Part shown: positions 1-5,646 of the stretch, in pieces
How positions within the stretch are numbered: the first letter of the stretch is position 1
How the letters are laid out: the number at the start of each line of letters is the position of its first letter
Assembly (NCBI GenBank): GCA_964407265.1
Contig: CAYOUV010000111.1
Coordinates: 1 to 6,327, forward strand
Reading direction: 5' to 3'
Length of the DNA stretch: 6,327 nucleotides
Source: CAYOUV01 sp964407265
Lineage (GTDB): Bacteria; Chloroflexota; Anaerolineae; Anaerolineales; Villigracilaceae
Program-made: the position numbers and the translations under genes
Notes under the pieces: model-generated
What the model saw: only the letters and a program-made list of their open reading frames with translations
The model's database searches: none
What the model was told of the DNA's origin: nothing

Positions 1-841
1 CGAGCACGTTCTGGGCTGCCTTGACCAGCGGCAGGTCAATCATCTTGCCCTCGAAAGCGATCGCCCCACTGCCCTCTTTTTGGGCGGCTTCGAAAGCTGC
101 GATCAGCCGGCGGGCGTAGTCGATCTCCTCGTCGCGCGGACTGAAGGCCTCCTGCACCGGTTTCACCTGGCTGGGATGGATGATCTGCTTGCCAGAAAAG
201 CCCATATGTGCGCCCTGCATGGCCTCGACTTTAAGATTGACCGCGTCCCGGAAGTCGATGAAGACCATGTCGATGGCCTGCAGACTGAAGGCGGCGGCGT
301 GGGTGACCAGGCTGCTGCGCGCGTGCAGCACTTCCCAGCCGTTGCGCGTGCGCGTCGCACCCAGGCTGGCGGCGAAGTCCTCCGCCCCGAAGATCAAGGC
401 ATCGAGGCGCGGGTGCGCGGCGATTTCCTTCAGGTTGACGATCCCCAGCGCGCTTTCGACGATGGCGATCATTCGGATCGATTCACCTGGCCAGCCGCCT
501 TCCCGTTCAGCCCCCTCGATGCGCTCGCCCACCCACTCCAACTGTTCCAGGTGTTCCACTTTGGGGACGACGATCCCGTCCGGGCGATAAGGCAGCACGG
601 CTGCCAGGTCGTCAGCTTCCAGTCCGGTGCCGACGCCGTTGATGCGCGCCAGCTTCTCGGAACTGCCGAAATCCAGCTCCTGCAGGGCTTTGGCGATAGC
701 GGCGCGCGCCTCTTCCTTGCGGTTGATGGCTGTGCCGTCTTCCATGTCCATGCAGATGCAGTCCACGCCGAGCGTGAGCGCTTTTTCGATCTTGTGCCGG
801 TCATCGCCGGGCATGTATAAAAGGGCGCGCCGGGCTCTCAT
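1..841 (-). CDS. CLYBL/CitE-type beta-hydroxyacyl-CoA lyase (citramalyl-CoA lyase-like), 3' partial
   Basis: This is a HpcH/HpaI (CitE-like) TIM-barrel lyase, expected to cleave a beta-hydroxyacyl-CoA to acetyl-CoA and a keto acid in the cytoplasm. 280 codons are visible and the frame runs off the window; the family is usually 270-340 residues, so only a short tail should be missing. Seen in the translation: an N-terminal RRALLYMPGDD (4-14), MEDGTA (33-38), the arginine of ARIN (R66), VPK (92-94), the acidic metal ligands E129 (VESALG) and D155 (GAEDF), and GKQIIHPSQ (218-226). The late motif MIDLPL (267-272) matches the C-terminal segment of human CLYBL that carries its essential Asp, here D269. 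Overall it resembles CLYBL more than the citrate lyase beta subunit. The ATG overlaps the stop of the upstream hydratase gene (ATGA), which suggests translational coupling. Likely substrates, by inference, are citramalyl-CoA or 3-hydroxy-3-methylglutaryl-CoA. Family assignment is firm; substrate is not. Confidence 0.9.
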   Translation of the reverse strand, partial: MRARRALLYMPGDDRHKIEKALTLGVDCICMDMEDGTAINRKEEARAAIAKALQELDFGSSEKLARINGVGTGLEADDLAAVLPYRPDGIVVPKVEHLEQLEWVGERIEGAEREGGWPGESIRMIAIVESALGIVNLKEIAAHPRLDALIFGAEDFAASLGATRTRNGWEVLHARSSLVTHAAAFSLQAIDMVFIDFRDAVNLKVEAMQGAHMGFSGKQIIHPSQVKPVQEAFSPRDEEIDYARRLIAAFEAAQKEGSGAIAFEGKMIDLPLVKAAQNVL

Positions 842-1305
842 GCTTCGCCGCCTTCCCTTGGCTTTTTCAGAAACATTGCGGTTCTTTCAAATTCCACCAC
901 GATGGTACCATCCTGTTTCCTGCCGGTACATTTTATGCGCACGATGCCGGCGTTCGGCCGCGACTTCGACTCGCGCTTCTCGAGGATCTGGCTCTCGGCG
1001 TAGATCGTGTCGCCGTGAAAGACCGGATGCGGGTGGACGACCTTATCGTATCCCAGGTTGGCCACGATCGTGCCCTCGGTCAGTTCGGGGACGGTCAGTC
1101 CCACCACCAGGCCCAGCGTGAAGACGCCGTTCACCAGCCGCTGGCCGAACTCGGTGCGCGAGGCGAAATCCTGGTTGAGGTGCAGGGGCTGGGTATTCAT
1201 GGTCAGGGCCGAGAACAGGATGTTGTCCATCTCGCTGAGCGTGCGCCCGAGCGCGTGTTTGAAGCGCTGGCCGACTTCCAGTTCGTCGAAATATTTTCCT
1301 GGCAT
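838..1305 (-). CDS. MaoC-family hot-dog acyl-CoA hydratase (Rv2499c-like)
   Basis: A 155-residue single hot-dog-fold protein of the MaoC/(R)-specific enoyl-CoA hydratase family, probably adding water to 3-methylglutaconyl-CoA or to itaconyl/mesaconyl-CoA to feed the lyase encoded next. The hydratase-2 region is ALTMNTQPLH (33-42): the catalytic His is kept (H42), but the usual catalytic Asp five residues earlier is Asn (N37). Further family features are NGVFTLGLVVGL (59-70) and the HPHPVFHGDTIYAES segment (91-105). The start chosen is the ATG at 1305. A GTG two codons upstream (1309-1311) is open but lies inside the Shine-Dalgarno sequence, so it is unlikely to be used. The gene follows the carrier protein gene after 39 bp containing a hairpin, and its stop overlaps the lyase start. 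The closest known context is Rv2499c beside Rv2498c in M. tuberculosis (from memory). Substrate is inferred from neighbours. Confidence 0.88.
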   Translation of the reverse strand: MPGKYFDELEVGQRFKHALGRTLSEMDNILFSALTMNTQPLHLNQDFASRTEFGQRLVNGVFTLGLVVGLTVPELTEGTIVANLGYDKVVHPHPVFHGDTIYAESQILEKRESKSRPNAGIVRIKCTGRKQDGTIVVEFERTAMFLKKPREGGEA

Positions 1306-1307
1306 GT

Positions 1308-1316
1308 TCACCTCCT
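1308..1316 (-). promoter_or_regulatory. Optimal Shine-Dalgarno sequence deciding the MaoC start
   Basis: The minus strand reads AGGAGGTGA followed by AC and ATG. All nine bases complement the usual 3' tail of 16S rRNA. The GGAGG core sits five bases before the ATG at 1305, an ideal distance, whereas the GTG at 1309-1311 overlaps the core. This supports the shorter protein. It is the strongest ribosome binding site in the window. Confidence 0.8.
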
Positions 1317-1319
1317 GAG

Positions 1320-1336
1320 CGCGAAGGATCTTCGCG
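1320..1336 (-). other. Intercistronic perfect hairpin before the hydratase gene
   Basis: The sequence CGCGAAG-ATC-CTTCGCG (minus strand) forms a 7-bp perfect stem with a three-base loop. It lies between the carrier protein stop and the hydratase Shine-Dalgarno sequence, three bases upstream of the latter. No T-tract follows, so it is not a classical terminator. It could be an mRNA-stability or processing element that tunes expression of the last two genes; that role is inference. Confidence 0.55.
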
Positions 1337-1344
1337 TTACTGGG

Positions 1345-1830
1345 TTAATCTCCGATTTCGAGCAAGACCTGTTCGCGTTCGACCGTTTGGCCCTGGGCCA
1401 CACGCAGCCGTTTGACGACCCCGTCGCGTGGGGCCTGCACCCGGATTTCCATTTTCATGGCTTCCAGCAGCAGCAGGGTCTGGCCGGTCGAGACCTGGTC
1501 ACCAACTTCCACGTTGACCGCCAGCACCTGCCCGGGCATGGGCGCCAGCAGGGTGTTCTGTCCGCCCGTGGCTGCGCCACCGCGTCGTGCCCCGCTGGAC
1601 TTGGTTAACTGGTATGTCCGGCCGTTGACCGTCACCCAGCGTTTGGCACCATCACGGCTGACGAAGGCTGTCAGCGGAGTGCCCTCCAGCAGCAGATCCA
1701 GGCGGCCGCCACCCGCATGCACGCGTTCGAGGTCCAGGCCGCGGTCGCCGATCACGGCGCGATAGGAGTCACCGGATTGAATCAACTCAATTTCGTAAGT
1801 GCGGTTGCCTCCTTCGAAGACCAGGCGCAT
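1345..1830 (-). CDS. Biotin carboxyl carrier protein subunit of acyl-CoA carboxylase (separate MCC alpha C-terminus)
   Basis: A 161-residue protein carrying the biotin that shuttles carboxyl groups from the biotin carboxylase to the carboxyltransferase. Residues about 1-78 are a beta-rich stretch (MRLVFEGG, YRAVIGDRG, RWVTVNGRTYQL) that looks like most of the BT domain linking BC and BCCP in fused MCC/PCC alpha chains. A short Gly/Ala-rich linker (80-91) follows, then the biotinyl domain with APMPG (96-100) and EAMKME (123-128). K126 is the predicted biotinylated lysine, 35 residues from the C-terminus as usual in this family. The start overlaps the upstream stop by one base (TAATG) and has its own strong ribosome binding site, so it is a genuine separate gene rather than a fragment. 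Usually this region is the C-terminal third of a chain of about 660 residues. Confidence 0.93.
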   Translation of the reverse strand: MRLVFEGGNRTYEIELIQSGDSYRAVIGDRGLDLERVHAGGGRLDLLLEGTPLTAFVSRDGAKRWVTVNGRTYQLTKSSGARRGGAATGGQNTLLAPMPGQVLAVNVEVGDQVSTGQTLLLLEAMKMEIRVQAPRDGVVKRLRVAQGQTVEREQVLLEIGD

Positions 1831-3332
1831 TATCCACCTCCCAGACGGAAGCCGTTCGCCTCGGTCCAGGGGTTGAAGGGATCGGGGGCAGTACTCTCGG
1901 GCTGGTTTTCGTTGGTCGAGGCGGAGGCTGGCAGCAGGTCTGCGAGCGCGGCGGCCAGCAGCGCTTCCGGCGCGACCTCGGGCTGGCTCCAGTTTTCGAA
2001 GGTCCGTTCGACCCAGCTGGTGGTCACGTTTCCGGCCAGAAAATCAGGATGGGAGAGCACGTCCTGCAGGAAATCGAGATTGCTGGTCAGGCCGTGGATC
2101 ACGCCTTCGTGCAGGGCGGTTTGCATGCGCTGAATGGCGGCCGGGCGGTCTTCGGCCTGGACGATCAGCTTGGCCAGCAGCGGGTCGTAAAAGTGACCGA
2201 CCTGGCTGCCGCTGGTGACACCGCTGTCAAGTCGGATTCCGGGACCGCGTGGCAGGCTGAATTGCAGCAGATCGCCGGTGCTGGGCAGGAATCCGGCCGC
2301 CGGGTCTTCGGCATACAGGCGGCACTCAATGGCATGTCCGCGCTGGCTGAGCTGGCCCTGCTGGTATGGGAAAGCCTGGCCCGCGGCCACGCGCAACTGC
2401 CAGTGGACCAGGTCCAACCCAACGACCAGTTCGGTGATGGGATGCTCGACCTGCAGGCGGGTGTTCATCTCGAGGAAATAAAAATCCAGGCTGTCAGGGT
2501 CGAGGATAAACTCAACCGTCCCGGCGTTGGTGTAACCTACGGCCCCCGCGGCAGCGAGCGCGGCGGCGCCCATGCGCTCCCGCAAAACGGGCGTGATTAT
2601 GGGCGAGGGCGTTTCTTCGATGATCTTCTGATGGCGGCGCTGGACGGAGCATTCCCGTTCGAACAGGTGTACCAGGTGTCCGTGCTGGTCGCCAAAGACC
2701 TGGAACTCGATGTGATGGGCTTTGGGAAGGTACTTTTCGACCAGCAGGCGTTCGTCGCCGAAGGCGTTCAAGGCCTCGCGACGGGCGGCATCCAGGTCCT
2801 CAGGCAGGTCGTGTTCGTCCCAGACAATGCGCATGCCTTTGCCGCCGCCGCCCGCGGCTGCCTTGATCAGCACCGGGAAGCCGATCTGCGCGGCAGCCCG
2901 CTCGAACTCGGCTACCGCTTCCAGCCCCTGCATGCCGGGCACGGTCGGCACCCCGGCGGCCTGCATGCGGACCTTCGACTCGGCCTTGTCGCCCATGGCG
3001 CGGATGGCAGCCGGCGGCGGGCCGATAAAAGTCAGGCCGGCGGATTCGACCGCCTCGGCGAAGTCAGCGTTCTCGGACAGGAATCCGTAGCCGGGATGAA
3101 CGGCTTCGGCGCCGCTGGCTTTGGCAGCCGAAATGATCTTCTCGCTGTTGAGGTAGGACTCGCGCGGGGCGGACGGACCGATCCACACCGCCTGGTCAGC
3201 CTGGCGGACGTGCAGGGCATTGGCGTCCGCCTCGGAGTAGACCGCCACGGTCTGGATTCCAAGTTCCCGGCAGGCGCGCATGACCCGCAGGGCGATCTCG
3301 CCACGGTTGGCGATCAGGACTTTAGAGAACAT
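1830..3332 (-). CDS. Biotin carboxylase subunit of 3-methylcrotonyl-CoA-type carboxylase
   Basis: A 500-residue ATP-grasp biotin carboxylase that carboxylates biotin using ATP and bicarbonate. Seen in order: the N-terminal KVLIANRGEIA (4-14), the HPGYGFLSEN region (79-88), K116 and K157 as ATP-binding lysines, the glycine loop AAAGGGGKGM (158-167), HHIEFQ (206-211), catalytic-site residues E274, E288, R292, Q294-V295-E296 in EMNTRLQVEH, and R338 in CRLYAEDP. The last six fall at the same numbers as in E. coli AccC. After the core (about 445 residues) comes an Ala/Pro/Ser-rich stretch and then NPWTEANGFRLGGG, the start of the BT region that in fused alpha chains continues into the biotin carrier. 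Here that region continues in the next gene. The start lies 4 bp after the DUF1579-like gene stop, and no strong Shine-Dalgarno sequence is visible, so coupling is likely. Pairing with the MCC-beta-like gene points to methylcrotonyl-CoA carboxylase; geranyl-CoA carboxylase is a less likely alternative. Confidence 0.94.
   Translation of the reverse strand: MFSKVLIANRGEIALRVMRACRELGIQTVAVYSEADANALHVRQADQAVWIGPSAPRESYLNSEKIISAAKASGAEAVHPGYGFLSENADFAEAVESAGLTFIGPPPAAIRAMGDKAESKVRMQAAGVPTVPGMQGLEAVAEFERAAAQIGFPVLIKAAAGGGGKGMRIVWDEHDLPEDLDAARREALNAFGDERLLVEKYLPKAHHIEFQVFGDQHGHLVHLFERECSVQRRHQKIIEETPSPIITPVLRERMGAAALAAAGAVGYTNAGTVEFILDPDSLDFYFLEMNTRLQVEHPITELVVGLDLVHWQLRVAAGQAFPYQQGQLSQRGHAIECRLYAEDPAAGFLPSTGDLLQFSLPRGPGIRLDSGVTSGSQVGHFYDPLLAKLIVQAEDRPAAIQRMQTALHEGVIHGLTSNLDFLQDVLSHPDFLAGNVTTSWVERTFENWSQPEVAPEALLAAALADLLPASASTNENQPESTAPDPFNPWTEANGFRLGGG
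1834..1842 (-). promoter_or_regulatory. Shine-Dalgarno sequence embedded in the end of the biotin carboxylase gene
   Basis: The minus strand reads GGGAGGTGG, then ATA, then ATG. The GGAGG core lies six bases before the carrier protein start and is written into the final Gly codons of the biotin carboxylase, which ends LGGG. Together with the TAATG stop/start overlap it indicates coupled but independent initiation, which argues against a sequencing frameshift in a fused gene. Confidence 0.75.
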
Positions 3333-3336
3333 CTGG

Positions 3337-3822
3337 CTATTTCACTCGTTCTAAGCGCGTCTCAACTGCCTTGGCCTCATCGCCTTCCGGGCTGATATTG
3401 TAGGCAGTCAGTCTCAGGTGCTGCTTGTCGATGAGTTCAAGCTCGGTGCGCCAGCCCCAATCCGGGCCGCCGGTGGGGTCGGGATAACTGCCCAGGACCG
3501 AGAAGCCGTTTTCCTGGGGTCCGCCCATACAAAACATGATGGCGGTGTTGTTGTGGAAGCTATCTACCCAGCTGGCTTCGTAACGGTCGAGAGTGGTGTT
3601 GTAGCCGAAGGTGAACATGCCGTGTTGTAGTTCGCCTTCAACGGATCCTTGATAGAGATAGAGTGCAAAGCGCCCATCGAGTACCAACTGGATGCTTCCC
3701 TGCACGGCGGATTCGTCGGCGAGTTTGCCGGGCTCAATCCAGAGTTTGGATACGCCTATCCAGCCGCCAACCAGCTGGGCGAGGAATTGGTGGGGACTAC
3801 CTGAGGGGTTTTCGAAAGTCAT
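3337..3822 (-). CDS. DUF1579-like small protein inside the carboxylase operon
   Basis: A 161-residue soluble protein without signal peptide or membrane segment. It resembles DUF1579-type proteins, thought to fold as a lipocalin-like beta barrel: an early Trp-Gly pair followed by a second Trp (VGGWIGVSKLW, 18-28), LDGRF (48-52), a GYNTTLDRYEASWVDS segment (73-88) and a C-terminal run of alternating hydrophobic residues (ELELIDKQHLRLTAY, 127-141). The family match is from memory of motif spacing, not a search. The gene sits 6 bp after the carboxyltransferase stop and 4 bp before the biotin carboxylase start, so it must be co-transcribed with both. Function is unknown. Possible roles (inference only) are binding an acyl-CoA or other lipid-like ligand, or helping carboxylase assembly. 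No catalytic motif is evident. Confidence 0.8.
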   Translation of the reverse strand: MTFENPSGSPHQFLAQLVGGWIGVSKLWIEPGKLADESAVQGSIQLVLDGRFALYLYQGSVEGELQHGMFTFGYNTTLDRYEASWVDSFHNNTAIMFCMGGPQENGFSVLGSYPDPTGGPDWGWRTELELIDKQHLRLTAYNISPEGDEAKAVETRLERVK

Positions 3823-3828
3823 GGTTGT

Positions 3829-5454
3829 TCACATCCTGAAGACACCAAAATTTTGCTCTTCCGCCGGCGCATTCAGCACCACAGATAAAGCCAAACCCAG
3901 CACCTGCCGGGTTTCGGCCGGATCGATGACGCCATCATCCCACAGACGGGCGGTGGAATAGTAAGGATTGCCTTCGGTTTCGTATTTTTCCAGGATCGGA
4001 CGTTTGAACGCTTCGGCTTCAGCAGCTTTCAAGGCGGGCTTGCCTTCACGTGCCAGCTGGTCTTGCTTGATGGTCAGCAGCACGTTGGCAGCCTGCTCGC
4101 CGCCCATGACCGAGATGCGCGCGTTGGGCCACATCCACAGAAAACGCGGATTGTAGCCGCGGCCGGCCATGGCGTAATTCCCGGCCCCGAACGAACCGCC
4201 GATCACCACGGTCAACTTGGGGACGCGGGCGTTGGCCACGGCGTGCACCAGCTTGGCGCCGTCCTTGGCGATGCCGCCCGCTTCGTAGTCCTTGCCGACC
4301 ATGAAGCCGGTGATGTTTTGCAGGAACAACAGCGGCACCCCGCGCTGGTTGCAAAGTTCGATGAAATGGGTCGCCTTGAGTGCCGACTCGCTGAACAGCA
4401 CGCCGTTGTTGGCGATGATCCCAAGCGGGTAGCCCCACAGACGGGCGAAGCCGGTCACGATCGTTGTGCCGTAGCGGGACTTGAACTCACGGAACTTCGA
4501 CCCGTCGACCAGGCGGGCGATGATCTCGCGCACGTCGTAGGTTTCGCGGAAAGTAGCCGGCAGGATGCCGTAGATCTCGTCGGCCGGGTAGAGAGGCTCC
4601 TCGGGCGGGAGCAGGTCGAGGGTCGAAAGATACGAGGCCCGGCCTTTGGGCGAGGGCAGCGTCTCGACGATCGTGCGCAGGATCTGGAGGGCATGGTCGT
4701 CGTCCTCGGCGAAATGGTCCGCCACGCCGGATTTGCGGGTGTGGATCTCGGCTCCGCCCAACTCCTCGGCGCTGACATCTTCCCCGGTGGCAGCCTTGAC
4801 CAGCGGCGGTCCGCCCAGGAAGATCGTCCCCGTGCCCTTGACGATGACCGCTTCGTCGCTCATGGCCGGGACGTAGGCGCCGCCGGCAGTACAACTGCCC
4901 ATCACCGCCGCGATCTGTGGGATGCCCTTGGCGGACATGCGCGCCTGGTTGTAGAAGATGCGCCCAAAGTGGGTTGCATCGGGAAAGACCTCGTCCTGCA
5001 AGGGCAAAAAGGCTCCGCCCGAATCGACCAGATACAGGCAGGGCAGGTGGTTTTCCTCGGCGATCTGCTGGGCGCGGACGTGCTTCTTGACCGTCATGGG
5101 GAAGTACGAACCGCCTTTGACGGTGGCGTCGTTGGCGATGATCAGCACCTCATGCCCACTGACCCGCCCGATGCCCGCTACCAGGCCCGCGCCGGGCGCC
5201 TCGCCGGCGTACATCTCCCAGGCGGCCAGCGCGGATAATTCAAGGAACGGCGAGCCGGGGTCGAGCAGACGCTCAATGCGCTCGCGCACGAAGAGCTTGC
5301 CCTGTTCTTCCTGGCGACGGCGGTACTTGTCCCCACCACCCTGGTGGACGAGGGCGATGCGTCCTTTCAGGTCATCAGCCAGGCGACGGTGAAAATTATC
5401 GTTGGCAATGAATTGAGGGTGGCTGTGGGAGACAAAAGTTGGCAGGGTTTCCAT
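3829..5454 (-). CDS. Carboxyltransferase subunit of 3-methylcrotonyl-CoA carboxylase (MCC beta)
   Basis: A 541-residue acyl-CoA carboxyltransferase of the MCC beta type, moving the carboxyl group from biotin to 3-methylcrotonyl-CoA in leucine breakdown. Two crotonase-like halves are visible. The N-terminal half has IANDATVKGGS (106-116), GSCTAGGAYVPAMSDE (186-201), the MCC-typical GTIFLGGPPLVKAATGE (209-225) and KSGVADH (241-247). The C-terminal half has NNGVLFSES (349-357), FLQNITGFMVG (377-387), GGSFGAGNYAMAGR (419-432), WPNARISVMGGEQAA (442-456) and the terminal FGVFRM found in MCC beta proteins. Length is close to the human subunit (about 563 with its transit peptide). Nothing is truncated. 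The ATG is the first possible start after an in-frame TAG at 5484-5486; no clear Shine-Dalgarno sequence precedes it. It is the first gene of the operon, behind a candidate promoter. Propionyl-CoA carboxylase beta is unlikely given the MCC motifs; geranyl-CoA carboxylase cannot be fully excluded. Confidence 0.94.
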   Translation of the reverse strand: METLPTFVSHSHPQFIANDNFHRRLADDLKGRIALVHQGGGDKYRRRQEEQGKLFVRERIERLLDPGSPFLELSALAAWEMYAGEAPGAGLVAGIGRVSGHEVLIIANDATVKGGSYFPMTVKKHVRAQQIAEENHLPCLYLVDSGGAFLPLQDEVFPDATHFGRIFYNQARMSAKGIPQIAAVMGSCTAGGAYVPAMSDEAVIVKGTGTIFLGGPPLVKAATGEDVSAEELGGAEIHTRKSGVADHFAEDDDHALQILRTIVETLPSPKGRASYLSTLDLLPPEEPLYPADEIYGILPATFRETYDVREIIARLVDGSKFREFKSRYGTTIVTGFARLWGYPLGIIANNGVLFSESALKATHFIELCNQRGVPLLFLQNITGFMVGKDYEAGGIAKDGAKLVHAVANARVPKLTVVIGGSFGAGNYAMAGRGYNPRFLWMWPNARISVMGGEQAANVLLTIKQDQLAREGKPALKAAEAEAFKRPILEKYETEGNPYYSTARLWDDGVIDPAETRQVLGLALSVVLNAPAEEQNFGVFRM

Positions 5455-5481
5455 AGGAAGTCGCTCGGTGAGGATTTCAAG

Positions 5482-5510
5482 AGTCTAGCACAAGCATGCA
5501 GATGGGTAAA
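5482..5510 (-). promoter_or_regulatory. Candidate sigma70-type promoter of the carboxylase operon
   Basis: On the minus strand TTTACC (5505-5510, 4 of 6 to consensus) is separated by exactly 17 bases from TAGACT (5482-5487, 4 of 6), which is preceded by TGC as in an extended -10 element. Transcription would start near 5475, giving a leader of about 20 bases before the ATG at 5454. It lies just downstream of the terminator of the preceding gene, where a promoter is needed. No convincing operator was seen nearby. Prediction by eye only. Confidence 0.4.
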
Positions 5511-5565
5511 GTGTGGCGCAGCGCAGTTGCCTTGGGCGGGGATATTTTTAAAAATGTGGGCTATT

Positions 5566-5603
5566 AAAAAACAATAGCCGCGCAAGACGAGCGCTTGCGG
5601 CTA
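5566..5603 (-). terminator. Rho-independent terminator of the upstream membrane protein gene
   Basis: On the minus strand TAGCCGC (5597-5603) pairs with GCGGCTA (5575-5581), extended by AAG/CTT (5594-5596 with 5584-5586) across a two-base bulge, and is followed by TTGTTTTTT (5566-5574). It lies 43 bp after the stop codon of the membrane protein gene. This separates that gene from the carboxylase operon. Confidence 0.7.
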
Positions 5604-5646
5604 CCGGTTGATATTCGTGCCGGCTGGCTTCAGAGGCTGCGGCGGG

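Noticed and set aside
80..820. Plus-strand open frame opposite the lyase gene
   Set aside because: The minus strand reads through the whole stretch as a CLYBL-like lyase with correct family motifs; the plus frame shows none.
1306..1311. GTG start two codons upstream for the MaoC hydratase
   Set aside because: The GTG overlaps the Shine-Dalgarno sequence itself, while the ATG at 1305 has ideal spacing.
1320..1336. Rho-independent terminator between the carrier and hydratase genes
   Set aside because: The stem is perfect but no T-run follows on either strand, and the downstream genes belong to the same pathway.
1828..1834. Sequencing frameshift breaking a fused MCC alpha gene
   Set aside because: A one-base change could fuse the frames, but the TAATG junction with a well-spaced GGAGG core fits an authentic gene boundary. 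I kept the split as real and listed the test for it.
2049..3395. Long plus-strand open frame opposite the biotin carboxylase gene
   Set aside because: It lies antisense to a clear ATP-grasp enzyme with all motifs. Its translation has no recognisable domain and is of the kind produced by high-GC codon bias.
4063..5238. Long plus-strand open frame opposite the carboxyltransferase gene
   Set aside because: It is antisense to the complete MCC beta gene. The translation is rich in low-complexity Gly/Asp/His/Arg runs without motifs.
5544..5555. 12-base palindrome ATTTTTAAAAAT as an operator
   Set aside because: It is a simple A/T-run palindrome about 35 bp upstream of the candidate -35 element. 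It could be an UP-like AT-rich stretch, but nothing ties it to a regulator.
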